64,000 nt of DNA. Source: Stenopsyche tienmushanensis (lineage: Eukaryota; Arthropoda; Insecta; Trichoptera; Stenopsychidae). Of the stretch, positions 1-12,898 are shown piece by piece. The notes beneath the pieces are model-generated. The model made no database searches. It saw only the letters and a program-made list of their open reading frames with translations, and had not been told where the DNA came from. The stretch covers positions 434,001-498,000 of the forward strand of contig WACJ01000058.1 in NCBI GenBank assembly GCA_008973525.1. Direction: 5' to 3'. How positions within the stretch are numbered: position 1 is the first letter of the stretch; the number at the start of each line of letters is the position of its first letter. The translations under genes and the position numbers were made by a program.

Positions 1-790
1 CCATTTTTGTCTGTTTTGGTCCTCCACACTCCAATTTCCCAGGTCCAGACGTGCGGCGACTTTTTTGACAGCCGAGGTCTTCCGATAGGTCTACTACCAT
101 TCTGCCCCGAATACAAAATGGTTTGAGAGACTATTAGGCGGCATCTGTGTCACATGGCCTGTCCACTGGAGATGATGGGTTCTGACTTAGCTTGTTATTG
201 ACGCCTGGCTCGACGAAAGGCTCCGACAGGGCAGTGTTGGAGTAAACTATACTAACAGATCCGGACACACATATCTTCGTCAGCCTCACCAGCTTACTCG
301 GGATTCCCATCTCGAACATGGTTCTCCAAAGCTTTTCCCGGTTGGCGCAGTCGTATGCCTTTCAAAAGTCTATAAATATGTGGTGGAAATCAACACCATA
401 TTTTTTTTCGAGAATATTCTCACATCAAATATTTGGTCCACAGTGGACCTGCCCAGTCTGAAACCGCATTGGTACTCCCCGAGAAGTTTGTCTACGATGG
501 GAGACAGTCGTCCGATCAGAGATGTTGCAAATAATTTGTAACCAATATTCAAAAGGGATATGCCCCTGTAATTGGAGCACAGAAGCCTATTCCTTAGAAT
601 GGGGCATATTACTGCAGTCCTCCACTCAGAAGGCATGACCCCGCTCTGCCATTGACATCACAAGCCCATATAACCTCTCGAGTAGAGGGCATCCTCCCAA
701 TTTCACCCTCGTGGCCCTCCCTCCTCAGAGATCACGCAAGTAGGTCTCAAACTCAGTCAGAGGAATGGTTTCAATTTTATTTATCAATGT
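1..790 (-). mobile_element. LINE reverse transcriptase fragment, decayed
   Basis: Read on the minus strand this is the reverse transcriptase part of a non-LTR retrotransposon. The block NYRGISLL, followed by GEYQCGFRLGRSTVDQIF, is the conserved RT start region. A broken FKAYD motif follows, then the region after it (MFEMGIPSKLVRLTKI). Frameshifts and stops split it into separate open pieces, so it is dead. Its last ~110 bases resemble the stretch at 38813-38930, so the window holds two copies of one family. The clade (Jockey, RTE or R4-like) cannot be settled by eye. Confidence 0.8.
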
Positions 791-1176
791 CGCAGGTTGT
801 TCCTCCACGAGGCCTTTAAAATCATTTAAAAACTCATGAAAAATAATTAAACTGTCAGATAACTTCACAAATACGAGATGTTCACGGTGATACAATTCGC
901 CAAAGACTATCGTTTATACCTGCAGCGGACAAAAATATACCTCATTGCAAACATTTCTTTTCACATTCCCGGATACAATTAAATGGCCTATTAATTAATA
1001 GTAAAGCAATATTATTCTTTCTAAAACATTTGCTTCATTCCATGGTTTAAAAAAAATACTAAGATCGTCACAGAATATTTTTAAAAGTATCTGTAAAGAA
1101 ATGTCCACACGCTATGGACACTGGACTATACAAAGGGTTAATTTTCATTAATTAATTTATTTGAAATTTTGTTTAG

Positions 1177-1743
1177 ATTGATGGCTCTACTTTGAAGACG
1201 CTGTGCGTGCAACATGGACCTCTACAAAGTTTCCATCTCTATCTTAATCAAGGCATAGCTTTGGCGAGATATTCATCCAGAGAAGAAGCCAGCAAGGTAT
1301 GTAATGTTATCTTTTTTTAGATTGTGTATTTCAGATCGAATCGAAATAGGCTAGCACTATAAAAATACATAATGATTATGTGTCGTAGTATTTAATGTAA
1401 ATTGCGTAATCGATGGGTTTTATTTACTTGCTGCTTTCTCCAATGTGAAAATTCCGATGATTTTTAGGCTCAAACCGCATTGAATAATTGCGTATTGGGA
1501 AATACAACAATATTTGCCGAATCTCCGGCAGAGACAGACGTCAATATGATCCTTCAACACTTGGGTCAGGGTGCAGGCGGGAGTCAATGGCGCGGAACCG
1601 GCGGAAAGGGTGCCGGAGGCCCCGCATCGGATACGTGGACATTTAATTCCCTGTGGGATTCGCAACTCGCAGACCAGCGTGCTACTCCCTCGTCTCTCAC
1701 CAATTTTTTGCCTCCAGATCTTCTCGGCGGCGAGTCTATTTAA
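1177..1743 (+). CDS. gw: GW182/Gawky, C-terminal end (last two exons)
   Basis: These are the last two coding exons of the GW182/TNRC6 protein that binds Argonaute and recruits deadenylases in microRNA silencing, in the cytoplasm and P-bodies. Exon 1177-1296 (40 codons, phase 0; acceptor gtttag, donor AAG|gtatgt) and exon 1468-1743 give the second half of the RRM-like domain ([49 protein letters not shown]). A Trp-containing segment (DTWTFNSLW) and the family C-terminal tail ([19 protein letters not shown], stop TAA) follow. [10 protein letters not shown] and the tail resemble insect Gawky more than vertebrate TNRC6. Most of the gene lies to the left of the window. The sequence between RRM and tail is much shorter than I remember for the fly protein. 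The gene reads away from mRRF and MTPAP with a very long gap after it. Confidence 0.95.
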
Positions 1744-4700
1744 ATTTAACTCCACCACCGTACATATGAAAACTAAACAATTTGATTATGTGATAGTATT
1801 GTTGTGCTTTTTAGAATATAGGTTATTATTGATTATTATATTGATCTTGTTTATAAGGGAAATAACATTCTATTTAAAAATGATAGAAAAAATTATAATT
1901 AATGATGATCGAATCGTGACCAAATTTTATAGTGGCCAATTTAATAGTACCTTTACTAAAATAAAGATAAACGATTGTTTCCTGTTTATAAGATAAGTTT
2001 AAGCCTTTTGAATATTGATAGTACATATATATATACATATTTTATTTTTAATGCGGTGATGTTATAATGTATTATTTAGCTTTCTTCATTTTTATATATT
2101 AAAAAAATTTCCAAATTGTTTTGCTATATATTGTAAAAGACATTTATTTTTTTGTTTTCCAGTGATATTATATAGTTGTAAATTGTAACAATTAATGTTA
2201 CAAAAAAAAACTAAAAAAAAAAACAAAAAAAACTTCTTTATTATAGATATTTGTATTATTTAAGCATTTGTTAAAGTAAAACAAAGTTATAAGTGTTATT
2301 TGTGATTACTCTAAACTACTTTGTTTTACCTAGTCAAATGTGGCATTAGCCCCCCCACCCCGACGAGGGTGAAAGTATGCCACATTACTATCCTCTTATC
2401 AATTATATTTATATATATATATTAAATCACAAAGACTATATAAGCATACGTGTATATGTGTATATATGCATATATACATGTAAGCAGTATACATATACAT
2501 GCATGTATTTTTATACACACATCTGCATTTATAAGTGTGAGGTGTGTGCCTCTCAAGGTATCAAATGACTTCAAGAATTCTTTTTATCGATAATATTTTT
2601 ATTGAATAGTCATTCTGTTTGCTCATTTATGATTATATAGAATATTGTGATTATAAAACTCGTTGTTTCCGTGATATATTTTTGTTCAATTTAAATTAAC
2701 GTTTTATTACTTTTATATTTATACGATGAAAATTACGCTGTTGTTCTTGCAGTCGTTTGGTGTTTTCAGCAGGCGGAGTAAGTTAATATGACGGCTCTTT
2801 TCTGACTTTGAGCTTGGTCAAATTTAAAATATTTTCCTGTATTTTCAAGTGGTATTTTCTGATTCCATTGCAATGATAGGCATATGATAAATAATATATA
2901 TATACTATATATATTTTTGTAGATGATGATAACGATGATATGATATTAAGAGAAAAAAAGTGATACATAAGTGGTTTGCAAAAGGAGGAATAAATTAAGT
3001 GCCATCGATACCGACTGAACTTGTGTGTCTATTATTGATCTATCAATTTTTTCAAAAAAAAAAAAAAATAAGCAATGCTCTAAAGTCATATTTTGTGTAA
3101 TTTTCATAATTGCCCTAAAACCTGTGATTCTTTTTTATAAATCAATATTTTCTCGTTTATTAAATTTCAGTATAAATAAGTTCGGAATATAATGTTGCTC
3201 GTTCGTTAGTCAGGTCATTGCAATATATAGATGATTGAAACATCTGAATTCGTACAAAATTGCCTTTGAGTCAAATGTATCTTCCAGAGGTAGTATGCGC
3301 TTGTAAGTGTTCTGTCGTTAAACACACTCGGAACACTGGCAGGTTCTCTAACACCACAATCATATTTAGACTGCACGCAGAGTATTTATTATGCAATGTT
3401 ATACTTAAATTAAGGTAGCTAAAAGTATTGTGCAAATGGTTTATTATTTAATTTTCATCACGAGGGAATTGCTCATAACGAAGAGCGACGATACGAGTAG
3501 ATCAATATTATACGCATACATATGTATTGTAACAATCAGTCTCGCATGGACACGTGCGAGAATAATCTAGTTTTACAAAACAGTGTTAAATTTTAAGTAA
3601 CTTATATTTGTCTTAATTTTAAGATCTGGGTGTACATCATAAATCTAAAATATTATCAGACTTGATGGCTCTAAGCCGATTATATATATATATGATATAT
3701 ATATATATATATATGTATGTAATAATTTAATATATATATATATATATTCCCAACTTATCATAAACCTTTGGGCCAATTCCTTAAGGCGAATGACGTCACC
3801 CTTTGGTAGCGTAAGATGTCCAAATTGATACATTTACTGTATTGTAAGGTGTTCATATGGAAAATGCATAGAGATATATACATACATATTATTATACTTA
3901 AAGAAAAATAACATACGTTTTAAGAATACGATAACTAAATGTAGATGTTTATAAATGTGTATTTGAATTAGTTAAGGCTAGGAGGATAAGATAGATAATT
4001 GCTACTGGTGAGTAGCCGTAGTGCGCGAGTGTGGGGGAAGCTAGCCAGGCCATACTTGCTGGATTTCAGGGCCTTATTCATGATAATAATTAACATTTAC
4101 AAAGTACTCGCTACTGTGCGCAGTGCCCCTTCACTTGCCTTCCATTAGGGTGCGTTTGATCCACTCTCGTATTATTATTATTCCTTTTGTTAACTATTGC
4201 ATTTAACATTGTTCCCGCTTGACACTTTCATTTCATTATTATACTCTGTCCCTCATTATTTACAAGACTGACTTTTATCATTATTAAATATGTTTGACAT
4301 TATTATTATTATTATTAATTATTATTACGATGTAATTATTATTATTATTACATTCTTATTCTGTTATTAATTACAAGTGCAATCGCGAATATTTTGTATT
4401 ACTCTCTTAAGATAAAATGCGTTGTGATGATTTTCCTAGAGGCTGTTCGGTGTGATGTAGAGCACTATGATTTGTTAACTTATCTATCTCAAGTGTATGT
4501 AAATTATAGTCTCCATTTTAAATATAATGATTTGTTTTTAACGCTTAATATGTAGTAAATGGTTAAAAGGAAAAGGAAAAAAAAAACTATATATTTACGA
4601 ATAATAAACGATCCAAGCAAGATGGTCAGCAGTAGTCCCTCAGCCGCCGAGTGTGTCTAGACTAATACATATATAACAAATTAACATTTTGTATTAATGT

Positions 4701-4846
4701 ACAACTGTGCTGTGAAATATGAGTGGCTTTTTATTTGTATAATACCACAAAAATATAAAAAAATGTAATTTTATTTAAGTCTCAAGAGAATTCTCGTTTT
4801 CGTATATTATACTTAGACTTACGCCTATATCATTAAAAAAAAAAAG

Positions 4847-4860
4847 AGCCGGTGGCGGCT
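4847..4860 (+). promoter_or_regulatory. Short GC stem-loop in gw downstream region
   Basis: AGCCG and CGGCT form a perfect 5-bp stem around a GTGG loop, in otherwise AT-rich surroundings and just after a run of A. It is one of four isolated GC hairpins in the presumed gw 3' UTR. The role is unknown. Confidence 0.3.
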
Positions 4861-5555
4861 TGTTATGGTGCAAAACACGTCACTCTGCTTGTCGTTTGTT
4901 CACACTGATGTGATTGAATTAGTCATTATTTTATATAAATGCCCAGTTTTTCTCGTGTAACGTCGGTGCAATATTTATTTATCAGTATTTTATTAAATAT
5001 TCAATCTTATAATGCTCTGGCCTATCTACATATCACTCTAATAATTGATATTTTTACTCTTTCTTTGTATTTTAAATTTTATTATATTATAACGCGCATA
5101 GTGAGTCTACGAACATAAACAGAGTGACCTCAAACATGGTTCCATTTCTAAAGTAACTAGTTTTGTATTTAATAAAAAAAAACAGATGATTAAAATGCCA
5201 ATTTTAGCTTGTAGGGATTATAATAAATATTTTTGTTAGTTGTATAGTTATTTCGTAATTATTATTATTTTTTTTTGAACAATACACAATTTGGATGACT
5301 GCGCGCGCGGTGCAGCTCGGTTGTTATAAGGAACCTTGGAGGATCTCGTTGCACAATTTAATTTACTTGTGTTTTGTGCTTAATTCATTTTATCGTCGTA
5401 AGTTTTTCTATGATTTAAATATTTTAAATGTACCAAATTTGTAAAACACTTACATACACACAATCATATATATATATTATGTATATTCTTTGCTTAAGAT
5501 ACACAATAAAGTACCTTTTAGCAAAGTAAGGATAGGGAATTTTCATCGGGCGGGT

Positions 5556-5579
5556 ATCCGGCTCCCCGGAGGGCCGGAT
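5556..5579 (+). promoter_or_regulatory. GC stem-loop in gw downstream region
   Basis: ATCCGGC at 5556-5562 pairs perfectly with GCCGGAT at 5573-5579 (7 bp, 10-base loop). The loop can add a few GC pairs. It stands alone in a region that is about three-quarters A and T. Candidate RNA structure; function unknown. Confidence 0.4.
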
Positions 5580-6898
5580 CACTTTCCAGTATTTGTTGTG
5601 TCTTGTTGGCCGATGCCATAAATATTATAGGTCTCATTATATATTTTTTTTTGTTGTGTTGGTAAAATGATACTATAAAATGAATTAGTCATAAAATTGT
5701 GCGTTCTTTTGCATTTTTGAAGTCGTTTTGTTTTTATACGTGTAAATTTTAAGACTTCTCATGTTTTTATTCTCGAGTAGAGTGATATTTTTATTCAGCA
5801 ATAACATTTACGAGTCCATTTTGCCAACAGACAAATTTTGTATTTTAGTCAATAGTGTTATGGTTAGTTTATAGTGAAAGGATGAAAGTATGAGATTTCA
5901 AGTGCATTCTTGTAGGCATAAATTCCTGTAATTTATTAACAGTCTGAAATTTAAAGAAACTTATATTTATTGACTTTTTTATTAATTTGTTTAAATTAGA
6001 ATTGTTTACGTAATTACTTGATTAAGAAATTTTCTAACCTCTCGATGCAAAAGACTTGCATTTTTACTATAGAAAGACATGATCTTCACGAGTCGTCCAG
6101 ACTAATTGGATTGATAGTTTTTAAAATATCCCCGAGATGTGATTGCAATTAGTAAATAGATCTCTGTAACAGGTCTGCAATAATTCGATTTGTCCACTGT
6201 GCTTTGTGCTACGAAGAGGGTTAAGCCTGATGCATATATACCTCTGTGACCCAGTGGTCTTGTGATTTTTTTCTTGCTAAAAGAGTACTAAATTTGTCGA
6301 TAATAGACCTAACTTCACTTTCTTTCGTGTATGTGTATATCGAAGTGAAAACACTCATTTTTAAAATGCCCGTGTTTATAATTACTCATGGCAGCACAAA
6401 ATTAAATTGTTGTGATTTCTTAAATTAGACAAAGAGAATTGTTCTTATACATGCGCCTGCCTGTGAATCTTTCCATCTAATATGATGTTTTAACATGACA
6501 TTATTATTATCAACTCGAAGGATGCGAGATGCTCCAAATATCTCTAATTTTTATAGCTTTGCTGAGCAAAATCTACCAATAGTATTTCCTTAAGTTTTTC
6601 CAGTATTTGTGATTCAAGTGCCACTTTATGTTAACAATATTTAATATAAAAGAGAAACAATTATTTAGTAATAATTAAATGTAAGGGTATCTAGAGAAAT
6701 TATGAAGTAACAATGTTTTTATCATTTTAAGGACATAAATCACAAAGAATGTATTAATATAAATTTATTATGAATATACCTTATTTAAAATTTTGAGTGT
6801 TAAAAAGTAATACTTAATTTTAGCCATATCAGTCGTTTTATTATATGTGGTATATCATAAGGAAACACTTGTTTGTCTTAGGATAGGCTCAAATTTTG

Positions 6899-6915
6899 GC
6901 CACCTGCTCGGTGGC
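6899..6915 (+). promoter_or_regulatory. GC stem-loop in gw downstream region
   Basis: GCCACC and GGTGGC form a perfect 6-bp stem with the 5-base loop TGCTC. Candidate RNA structural element; function unknown. Confidence 0.35.
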
Positions 6916-7759
6916 AAATACTTATTAGTGGCAGTAGTTGATCATGTAAATTGATGAGTGTACAAAATATTATTTGTATATATATAACGATATATATATA
7001 TATATATAGAGGATAACCATTTGTCATTTCTTAATGACTGTTTTTAAAACATCTGTGACTTTTAAGTGATTTATATTAATTTTAAGTGTTGTTTTGTATA
7101 TGTTGAGTTTTTACCTGAGTATAAATTCTGATATGAACTGAATGCAAAATGTGTTCACTATGCAACATCTCATGTTATGTTTTTAAATATTACGTATTTT
7201 TTTTTTTACTTTGGAACTCACCAAATTTCAATAGTTTTAATTTTATTTTTTTATTTATAAACACGCGCACATAGTTACATGAACACACGGCTCATGTGCA
7301 CACTCACACACGTCCACTCGCTCGTACGCGCGCGCCGACATTTTAACGAACACGTTCATACATATTTTAAAAGTAATTAGGTGTGCCACGTAAAACTCTG
7401 CCAAAATTTCATAATCCGTATTCGTAATAATACATGTTTTTGACACTATTTAGATTAAGCCGCGATACTAAGATCGATCTTAAGAAATCACACCTTTCCG
7501 CTTAGCACACATATCATCTGTGATTTAATTTCGTAAAGCCCCCCAATTATTTCGATTATTTGATAAAAGGAACTTATGAATTTTTATAAACGTAATGAAT
7601 TTTAAGCAGCAATCAGTAACATCACACAAAAGACTCTCTATAGGAATCTCTAACGTCGGTAATAAGCATAAATAAAATGATAAGTCATCGTTTGGTCCAT
7701 TTAGCTGTAACTAATTGAAATCTTTATTGACCATATTATATATATTTATAGATAAACCT

Positions 7760-7787
7760 GTTTCCCGGCTGTCGCCGGCCGGGAGAC
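7760..7787 (+). promoter_or_regulatory. GC stem-loop in gw downstream region, longest
   Basis: GTTTCCCGGC at 7760-7769 pairs with GCCGGGAGAC at 7778-7787: 10 bp including one G-U pair, with an 8-base loop. It is followed by an A run. It is the most stable of the four hairpins in the presumed gw 3' UTR. An intrinsic-terminator look is irrelevant here because the DNA is eukaryotic. Confidence 0.4.
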
Positions 7788-10633
7788 ACGGCAAAAAAAA
7801 ACAGTTTGTCCGCTCTGACAACTAGGTGTAAGATAATCGGGGACGCTTAATTTGGATACCAAAAGTGAAAATATAAATGTATGTATTAATTGCCTAAATA
7901 TTTTATTTTCAAATCACTTAGTGAAGTAGCCTTGTCAAAAAAAAGGGAACTGAAATTATTTTCCGGTGATCTTACAGAAAGTTCGACTTATGCGTACTAG
8001 ATATTTTATCTGTACTTTTCGAGTATAACGGGTTTATCCGACAGCTAGCATTTTACATTTGAGGTGAGAGACGTAATATGTACCTATTTAATGAATTTTA
8101 GTCAAAAACCAGTGTTTTAAAATTATTTCCCAATAATCTAGTATATTTAAAACAGATATTTTAGATAACTGAATGTTTAGATAATAATGTTATGCCTTCC
8201 GATATAAATAAGTGTGTTTATTTGCATGTATCATGTGAAGTAAAGCGATCATTGTAAAGACGTCGCAACCTTTACATTTTCCAATAAGGTGGGTTTCGGT
8301 ATATGTGATTAAATTGTTTGTAGCTCCCTAAATATAAATAAATATAACTATGTGTATTTGACTAAACAATATTTTCCAAGAAATTTAAGATTCTGTACTG
8401 TATAGTAGATACACTTAGGGATGTTTGTTATACACTAACGGTTCACATTTTGTGTTTAGTAATAAGAATGACACTAGATAAGTCGGTTTGGATGAATGTA
8501 TATGATCCGTGTTGCGTTACCTCCGAGCTACTTGTTCACATTTCATATATAAACGTTGTGTGCTGTACCTTGTATTTTATATTATACTTACAAATATTTA
8601 CGCTTTACGCTTTCAATTAAATTTGAAAATATCTGTGAAATCTTGTCATATGTTATATATTTAATCTACAAGTCTTAAATCAATAAAACCAATGATTGTG
8701 CCTCTTATTAACTGTGGTACGTTACCTAAAATTGCAGCAGGTAAATTTTTCTTTATGTAATTTAAGTTCTCGTTTTAAGAATGGTCTATTTAGTTTTCTA
8801 CGTAAAGCCTATTAATTTACGAACAAAGATAGTTAGTCAAAATTTTGAAAGGTCATATGTAATTTGATATTTTTGTAGCTTACTTTATTAACACGGGACT
8901 GTGAAATAACGTCGAATCGAATAAAAGCATTATTAGTATTCAGTCAACTGAGGCCTTGCAGGCGGCAGTCCGCGACTGACCGTTGAGACTATGAGCTTAT
9001 CAATTTTGCGCGCATCTCACGATGAACCAACCGTACGCAGACAACCGTTTGTCACACCGCCGGTTTCTTATGTGACGTCTAACAATTTGTGTTCTAAATT
9101 TTAATAAAGCTATGCACAGAAAAGATACTCATTTATTGCCAAAAATAATAAAATAATTTATGAAAATTCTTGTTAGATTATCAGTTGTTTTTGGGCATCT
9201 TTACTTTTAGCATTAATAAAGGAATTATATATTTATGTATGAATATATGTGTGTGTGTCCATGTGCATATGTATGTATACCGTATATACACTAAAAATGC
9301 CTTGATAACAGGAGTGTTCTCATTATTATTATATATATATACATATATTTTTTTTATCAACTGGAATGTAACACTGACGCTACATAAATATCCGTTCTGA
9401 TGTTAAATGCGATCCCAGTCGTCTGGCAACGAAAGATTGACACGATTACATTTTTGAGTACCGCATCCCCAGTCTGTTCCTATTTTAACGTTTAGAAATT
9501 CGGGAACTGAGTTTGTACAAAGTTTTGTCTTACCAAGGCACTGTATTTATTAACATATAAAGATTACACATACAGATGCATATGCGCACACCAGTATGCA
9601 TATAGTTAGAATATGTGTAGATTGTAATTGATTTAGGTGAGTTTAATGTGTATCTACATTTGTAAGATACTTAACTTTATATAATATATGGGATAAATTG
9701 GAATCTGGATGGTTTGATATATAATATGCATCACATTATTGTAATAAAAAAAATAAATAAAAATGATATAACCACTTGCATTATTTTATTTATACTACCC
9801 CAAATCTTTCCAATTCGTGCGGTAGATGTGTTTTATGCGATTGAGGAATACATTCCAAGTTTTTTTTTTAAAAGCGAGCGAACATGAAAAATTCTAAATC
9901 AGGATGCTTAAAAATACACGTCATACAATTTTTTATGAGAATTTTTGTTGCTATGTGGCAATGCTAAATCGCGTTGATACAAATAGTCGATGCATCAGAC
10001 CTGTATGCCAAGTTCTTCACAAACGTAATTAGCCTCAATTTCACCCTCTGATAATATAATCAGTCATCAAATTGTATAATTATGATTATAATTATGCAGC
10101 TCGCAATATTCAGACGAGTATATTTTTCACTTAGTCGAAGATCATATTTGCAATGAGAAGAAAATGTTTTCCTTTTGCTTCACTATTGTTTTAATGGATC
10201 TTTGACGAAATCTAAAGCTATGTTGAATACTAGAATCTTAGAATAGAATAAATAAAACACATGATTTTTATTATAATACTTTTTATAAAATCTTTTCTGC
10301 TGTATTGAGTCCCGGAACTTGAGACATTAAAATGCGCCTTAAAGATTTTTGACTATAAACTGCTGTATTCAGGAAGATCTTGCTTGCTATAAAGAAATAT
10401 ACAGGGAAAAAAAAACAACTCAACTAAACTTGGATATGATAAAGATTAATACTGCTTCTTCTTCCACTACTGATGATGAACCAATGGATTGTACAGATGA
10501 TGAAATATTTTAAATATTAATGAAATAAATATTTTATATTAATAAATAAATAAAATTTTAACAATAAAAACAAATAAATACACATGTTTTATTTTAACAC
10601 AATTTAAGTTACATATTTTGTATGAAATTTGAT

Positions 10634-11240
10634 TTATGGCCAATTCGACTTGTGACCAAAGTCTAGGAAGGTCCCTGATCCAAGATCTCGGTCGTAAGTC
10701 GAGGACAACCTGTACAATTGGACGTCTGTGTGGATTACACCATTACTTACAAACTGACCTTCAATATCTCTAGTCATTAGTGATAGAGTTTCGACATGAG
10801 AAGATCCCTGATTACATCCCACCTGTATATATAGACGTATATACAACTCCAAGAAGCCCGAGAAGTTAAATATCTCAGACACTAACAATGGCAGAGAAGG
10901 AAGAAAGCTGATATTACAATATAGATATGAATATATAAGTCTACATGGACGGAGAGACACCCTCAGCTCAGCCAAAAACTGCTCAATCTTTACAAACCTT
11001 CTCACACTCCCTATCGAGGCAGTCGCGAAAGCCCTCATTGATATATTCATTCAGGAGACCCGCTGGGTGAGCGTTCTAAATGAAACTCAGAAGTTATGCT
11101 ACTTTAAATATTGAGCAAATGAGGAGGTGAATGTATGATACTGACAAAATGGATGTAAGCCCTTCCTGTGAATGGATATTGAAGAGGCCCATGGTTCTAC
11201 AGTGGACTGTTTGTGGCTGCACTATGATGATAAGTCTAGA
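10634..11240 (+). mobile_element. LINE 3' end (tail family, copy 1)
   Basis: Non-coding 3' portion of a non-LTR retrotransposon. The stretch at 10940-11235 matches two other places in the window in reverse orientation (20157-20345 and 32230-32660): the blocks around 'acaccctcag', 'tttacaaac', 'tgagcgttct', 'catggttctac' and 'gtggactgtt'. It ends in a short ATGATGAT run, matching the (ATC)n that starts the 20157 copy. The open frame on the opposite strand (138 codons) resembles nothing I recognise and is not called. Confidence 0.6.
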
Positions 11241-11666
11241 AATTAAAGAATAAAAATAAAGCACAAAACATGAGACAAACTTCTTAGCATTAAGTGGATT
11301 CACTGTGTGAGTGCTGGGTCCATTATGTGGCAGAGTGAGGAACTTGGAGCAGTACCCAGGACTTGCAACTCAGGTACAGTTTTAAGAGGGCTCTTTTAAT
11401 GTACATAACGTTCACCTTTACTATCCACGCTCTCCTCCTTGTCTAAGCAAATTCGGTAAGAAACTTCTAGTGTAGCTTTTGATATGCACTCTAATAAAGA
11501 ACTACATATTTGCATTAAATTAAAACTTTTGTAGGATTTAAAAAATACACAATACTCTGGATAGATATGAATGGAAGGGAAACAAATAAAAAATGGAGAT
11601 CAACAATAAAATTAACAACGTTTATTTTCATCCTAATGTATACAGTTTAAATAGGAAGAAAGTCGA
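11241..11666. other. Short gap before the mRRF 3' end
   Basis: No gene seen. On the minus strand a polyadenylation signal AATAAA sits at 11626-11621, about 40 bases after the mRRF stop codon, and is the likely end signal of that transcript. Confidence 0.5.
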
Positions 11667-12497
11667 TTAGCCTTTTGATACTTCTTCGTGCTTCACTGAT
11701 AGCATTGTACGTGATTTCGAATGATATTCGTCCGTTACAGCCTCCAGTTGCCTTAGAACACTAAACACCATGTCCTCGGATACTCCTGCTTGTTTTTTGA
11801 TTTTTTTCACGGCATCGTTATGGTTATCCCGCATGGAGTCACGACACTTCAGAAATAGCAATTTGGCATTTTTTCCTAATTGTTCCCTATGTTCTTTCGT
11901 CACTTTAGGAATGGGAATAAAGAGAGTGGTTCCATCTTGTTGCGGATTTAAATTCAAACCTGAAGATTTGATTGCTTCGAGTACGTTTGGTATTACTTGA
12001 GGGAATGCCGTCATGTTGAGTATTGTTGTTTTTGGATTTTTTCTCACTATTTGGGCTAGTTCTTGTAATTCATAATCTTTTCCTTCGAAGCTGATCTTCA
12101 ACGATTCTAGCGCATTGGACGATGATCTTAAAGAAATGTGCTTAATGAAATCATCTTTGAGTTGGTCGAGACAACTCTGCAACTTCGCTCTATAATCGTT
12201 ATAGTCGATTAAAGTTGATATTTGATCAGAACGTATTTCAACCTTCCCTTTCTTGTTTTTCTTATCTTTTCCTTTATCCTTGGATTTTGAATAGAATCTT
12301 AAATGTACATTGCTCAGAAGATTGTCAGCTGGTTTTAAACGTGGAAGTACAGAGAGTGTGCTTGTATTATTACAATTGTAGAATTTTATTGTCGATATAT
12401 ATCTTGCATATGAAGAATGAGTTGTAATTATATTAGACATGTATTTACAGAGCAATCTTGAATTCATCTTGGATAACCTTTTGTCATATATAACCAA
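11667..12497 (-). CDS. MRRF: Mitochondrial ribosome recycling factor
   Basis: Single-exon gene of 276 codons. The family splits post-termination ribosomes in the mitochondrial matrix together with mitochondrial EF-G2. The N-terminal ~85 residues are a targeting and extension region rich in Ser, Asn and basic residues (KSKDKGKDKKNKKGK at about 71-85). From about residue 100 the RRF domain follows: a long first helix, then NMTAFPQVIPNVLEAI, LNPQQDGTTLFIPIPKVT (the most conserved block) and the C-terminal basic helix with AVKKIKKQAG. Length matches animal mRRF, about 260 residues. The first Met is at 12497; Met11 is a possible alternative start, and either leaves a targeting peptide. It is head-to-head with MTPAP, 401 bp between start codons. 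Confidence 0.95.
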   Translation of the reverse strand: MVIYDKRLSKMNSRLLCKYMSNIITTHSSYARYISTIKFYNCNNTSTLSVLPRLKPADNLLSNVHLRFYSKSKDKGKDKKNKKGKVEIRSDQISTLIDYNDYRAKLQSCLDQLKDDFIKHISLRSSSNALESLKISFEGKDYELQELAQIVRKNPKTTILNMTAFPQVIPNVLEAIKSSGLNLNPQQDGTTLFIPIPKVTKEHREQLGKNAKLLFLKCRDSMRDNHNDAVKKIKKQAGVSEDMVFSVLRQLEAVTDEYHSKSRTMLSVKHEEVSKG

Positions 12498-12898
12498 AAC
12501 TCGCCATTGACAGCGTTGACAATGTTGCCATAGTTAAATAATCTTTCATTATATAATTTCATTGGAAACTTTTTCCTCCCATTAAATTACAACTAACATT
12601 ATTACTTTTGATTATTATTTTAAAATAATCATACAATTACTTGGATATATTTAAATTTATACTTTGCTGATAAACATATTTTTAAATAAATCAACTATTT
12701 AAAATATTTTTTTATAAGATTTCAACAGTTGAACATCATATTATTTTGCAAAAAAAAATATTTAAATTTGATTAATATATTTAAATACAGAAATAGATTA
12801 AAACATTTTGAACGTTTGAAGGTTGCCAGTGGTAAAAATGACCCTAATATGACATTAGTGAAGAGCGAGTTTGAGTGTATATATTCGCGCGCGGCGGC
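12498..12898. promoter_or_regulatory. Shared upstream region of mRRF and MTPAP
   Basis: This 401-bp gap separates two divergent start codons and so probably holds a two-way promoter. The middle is AT-rich. The MTPAP side ends in a short GC-rich block (gcgcgcggcggc) directly before its start. I see no convincing TATA box or known factor site. Confidence 0.5.

Larger units (their letters stand above)
1744..10600 (+). other. Long AT-rich stretch after gw, probably 3' UTR
   Basis: This is 8.9 kb with no credible coding exon and, as far as I can see by eye, no transposon protein, target duplication or terminal repeat, unlike the rest of the window. It is rich in T-runs, (TA)n near 3680-3750 and 6980-7010, and ATT/TTA repeats at 4295-4350. 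Several AATAAA signals occur (for example near 5503, 8692 and 9112), but no single end can be chosen. Animal GW182 genes often carry long 3' UTRs, and the lack of insertions fits transcribed, constrained sequence. That is inference; part of the stretch may be plain intergenic DNA. Confidence 0.5.

Noticed and set aside
4295..4350. ATT repeats as a possible array
   Set aside because: Simple microsatellite with no spacers, not CRISPR-like.
7255..7446. Cys/His-rich frame with ACAC and CGCG repeats
   Set aside because: Low-complexity translation of alternating repeats in the presumed gw 3' UTR.
7760..7800. GC hairpin followed by an A run resembling a bacterial terminator
   Set aside because: The DNA is eukaryotic; kept only as a possible RNA structure.
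10634..11050. 138-codon open frame on the minus strand
   Set aside because: Lies antisense to a repeat that recurs in the window; no domain recognised.
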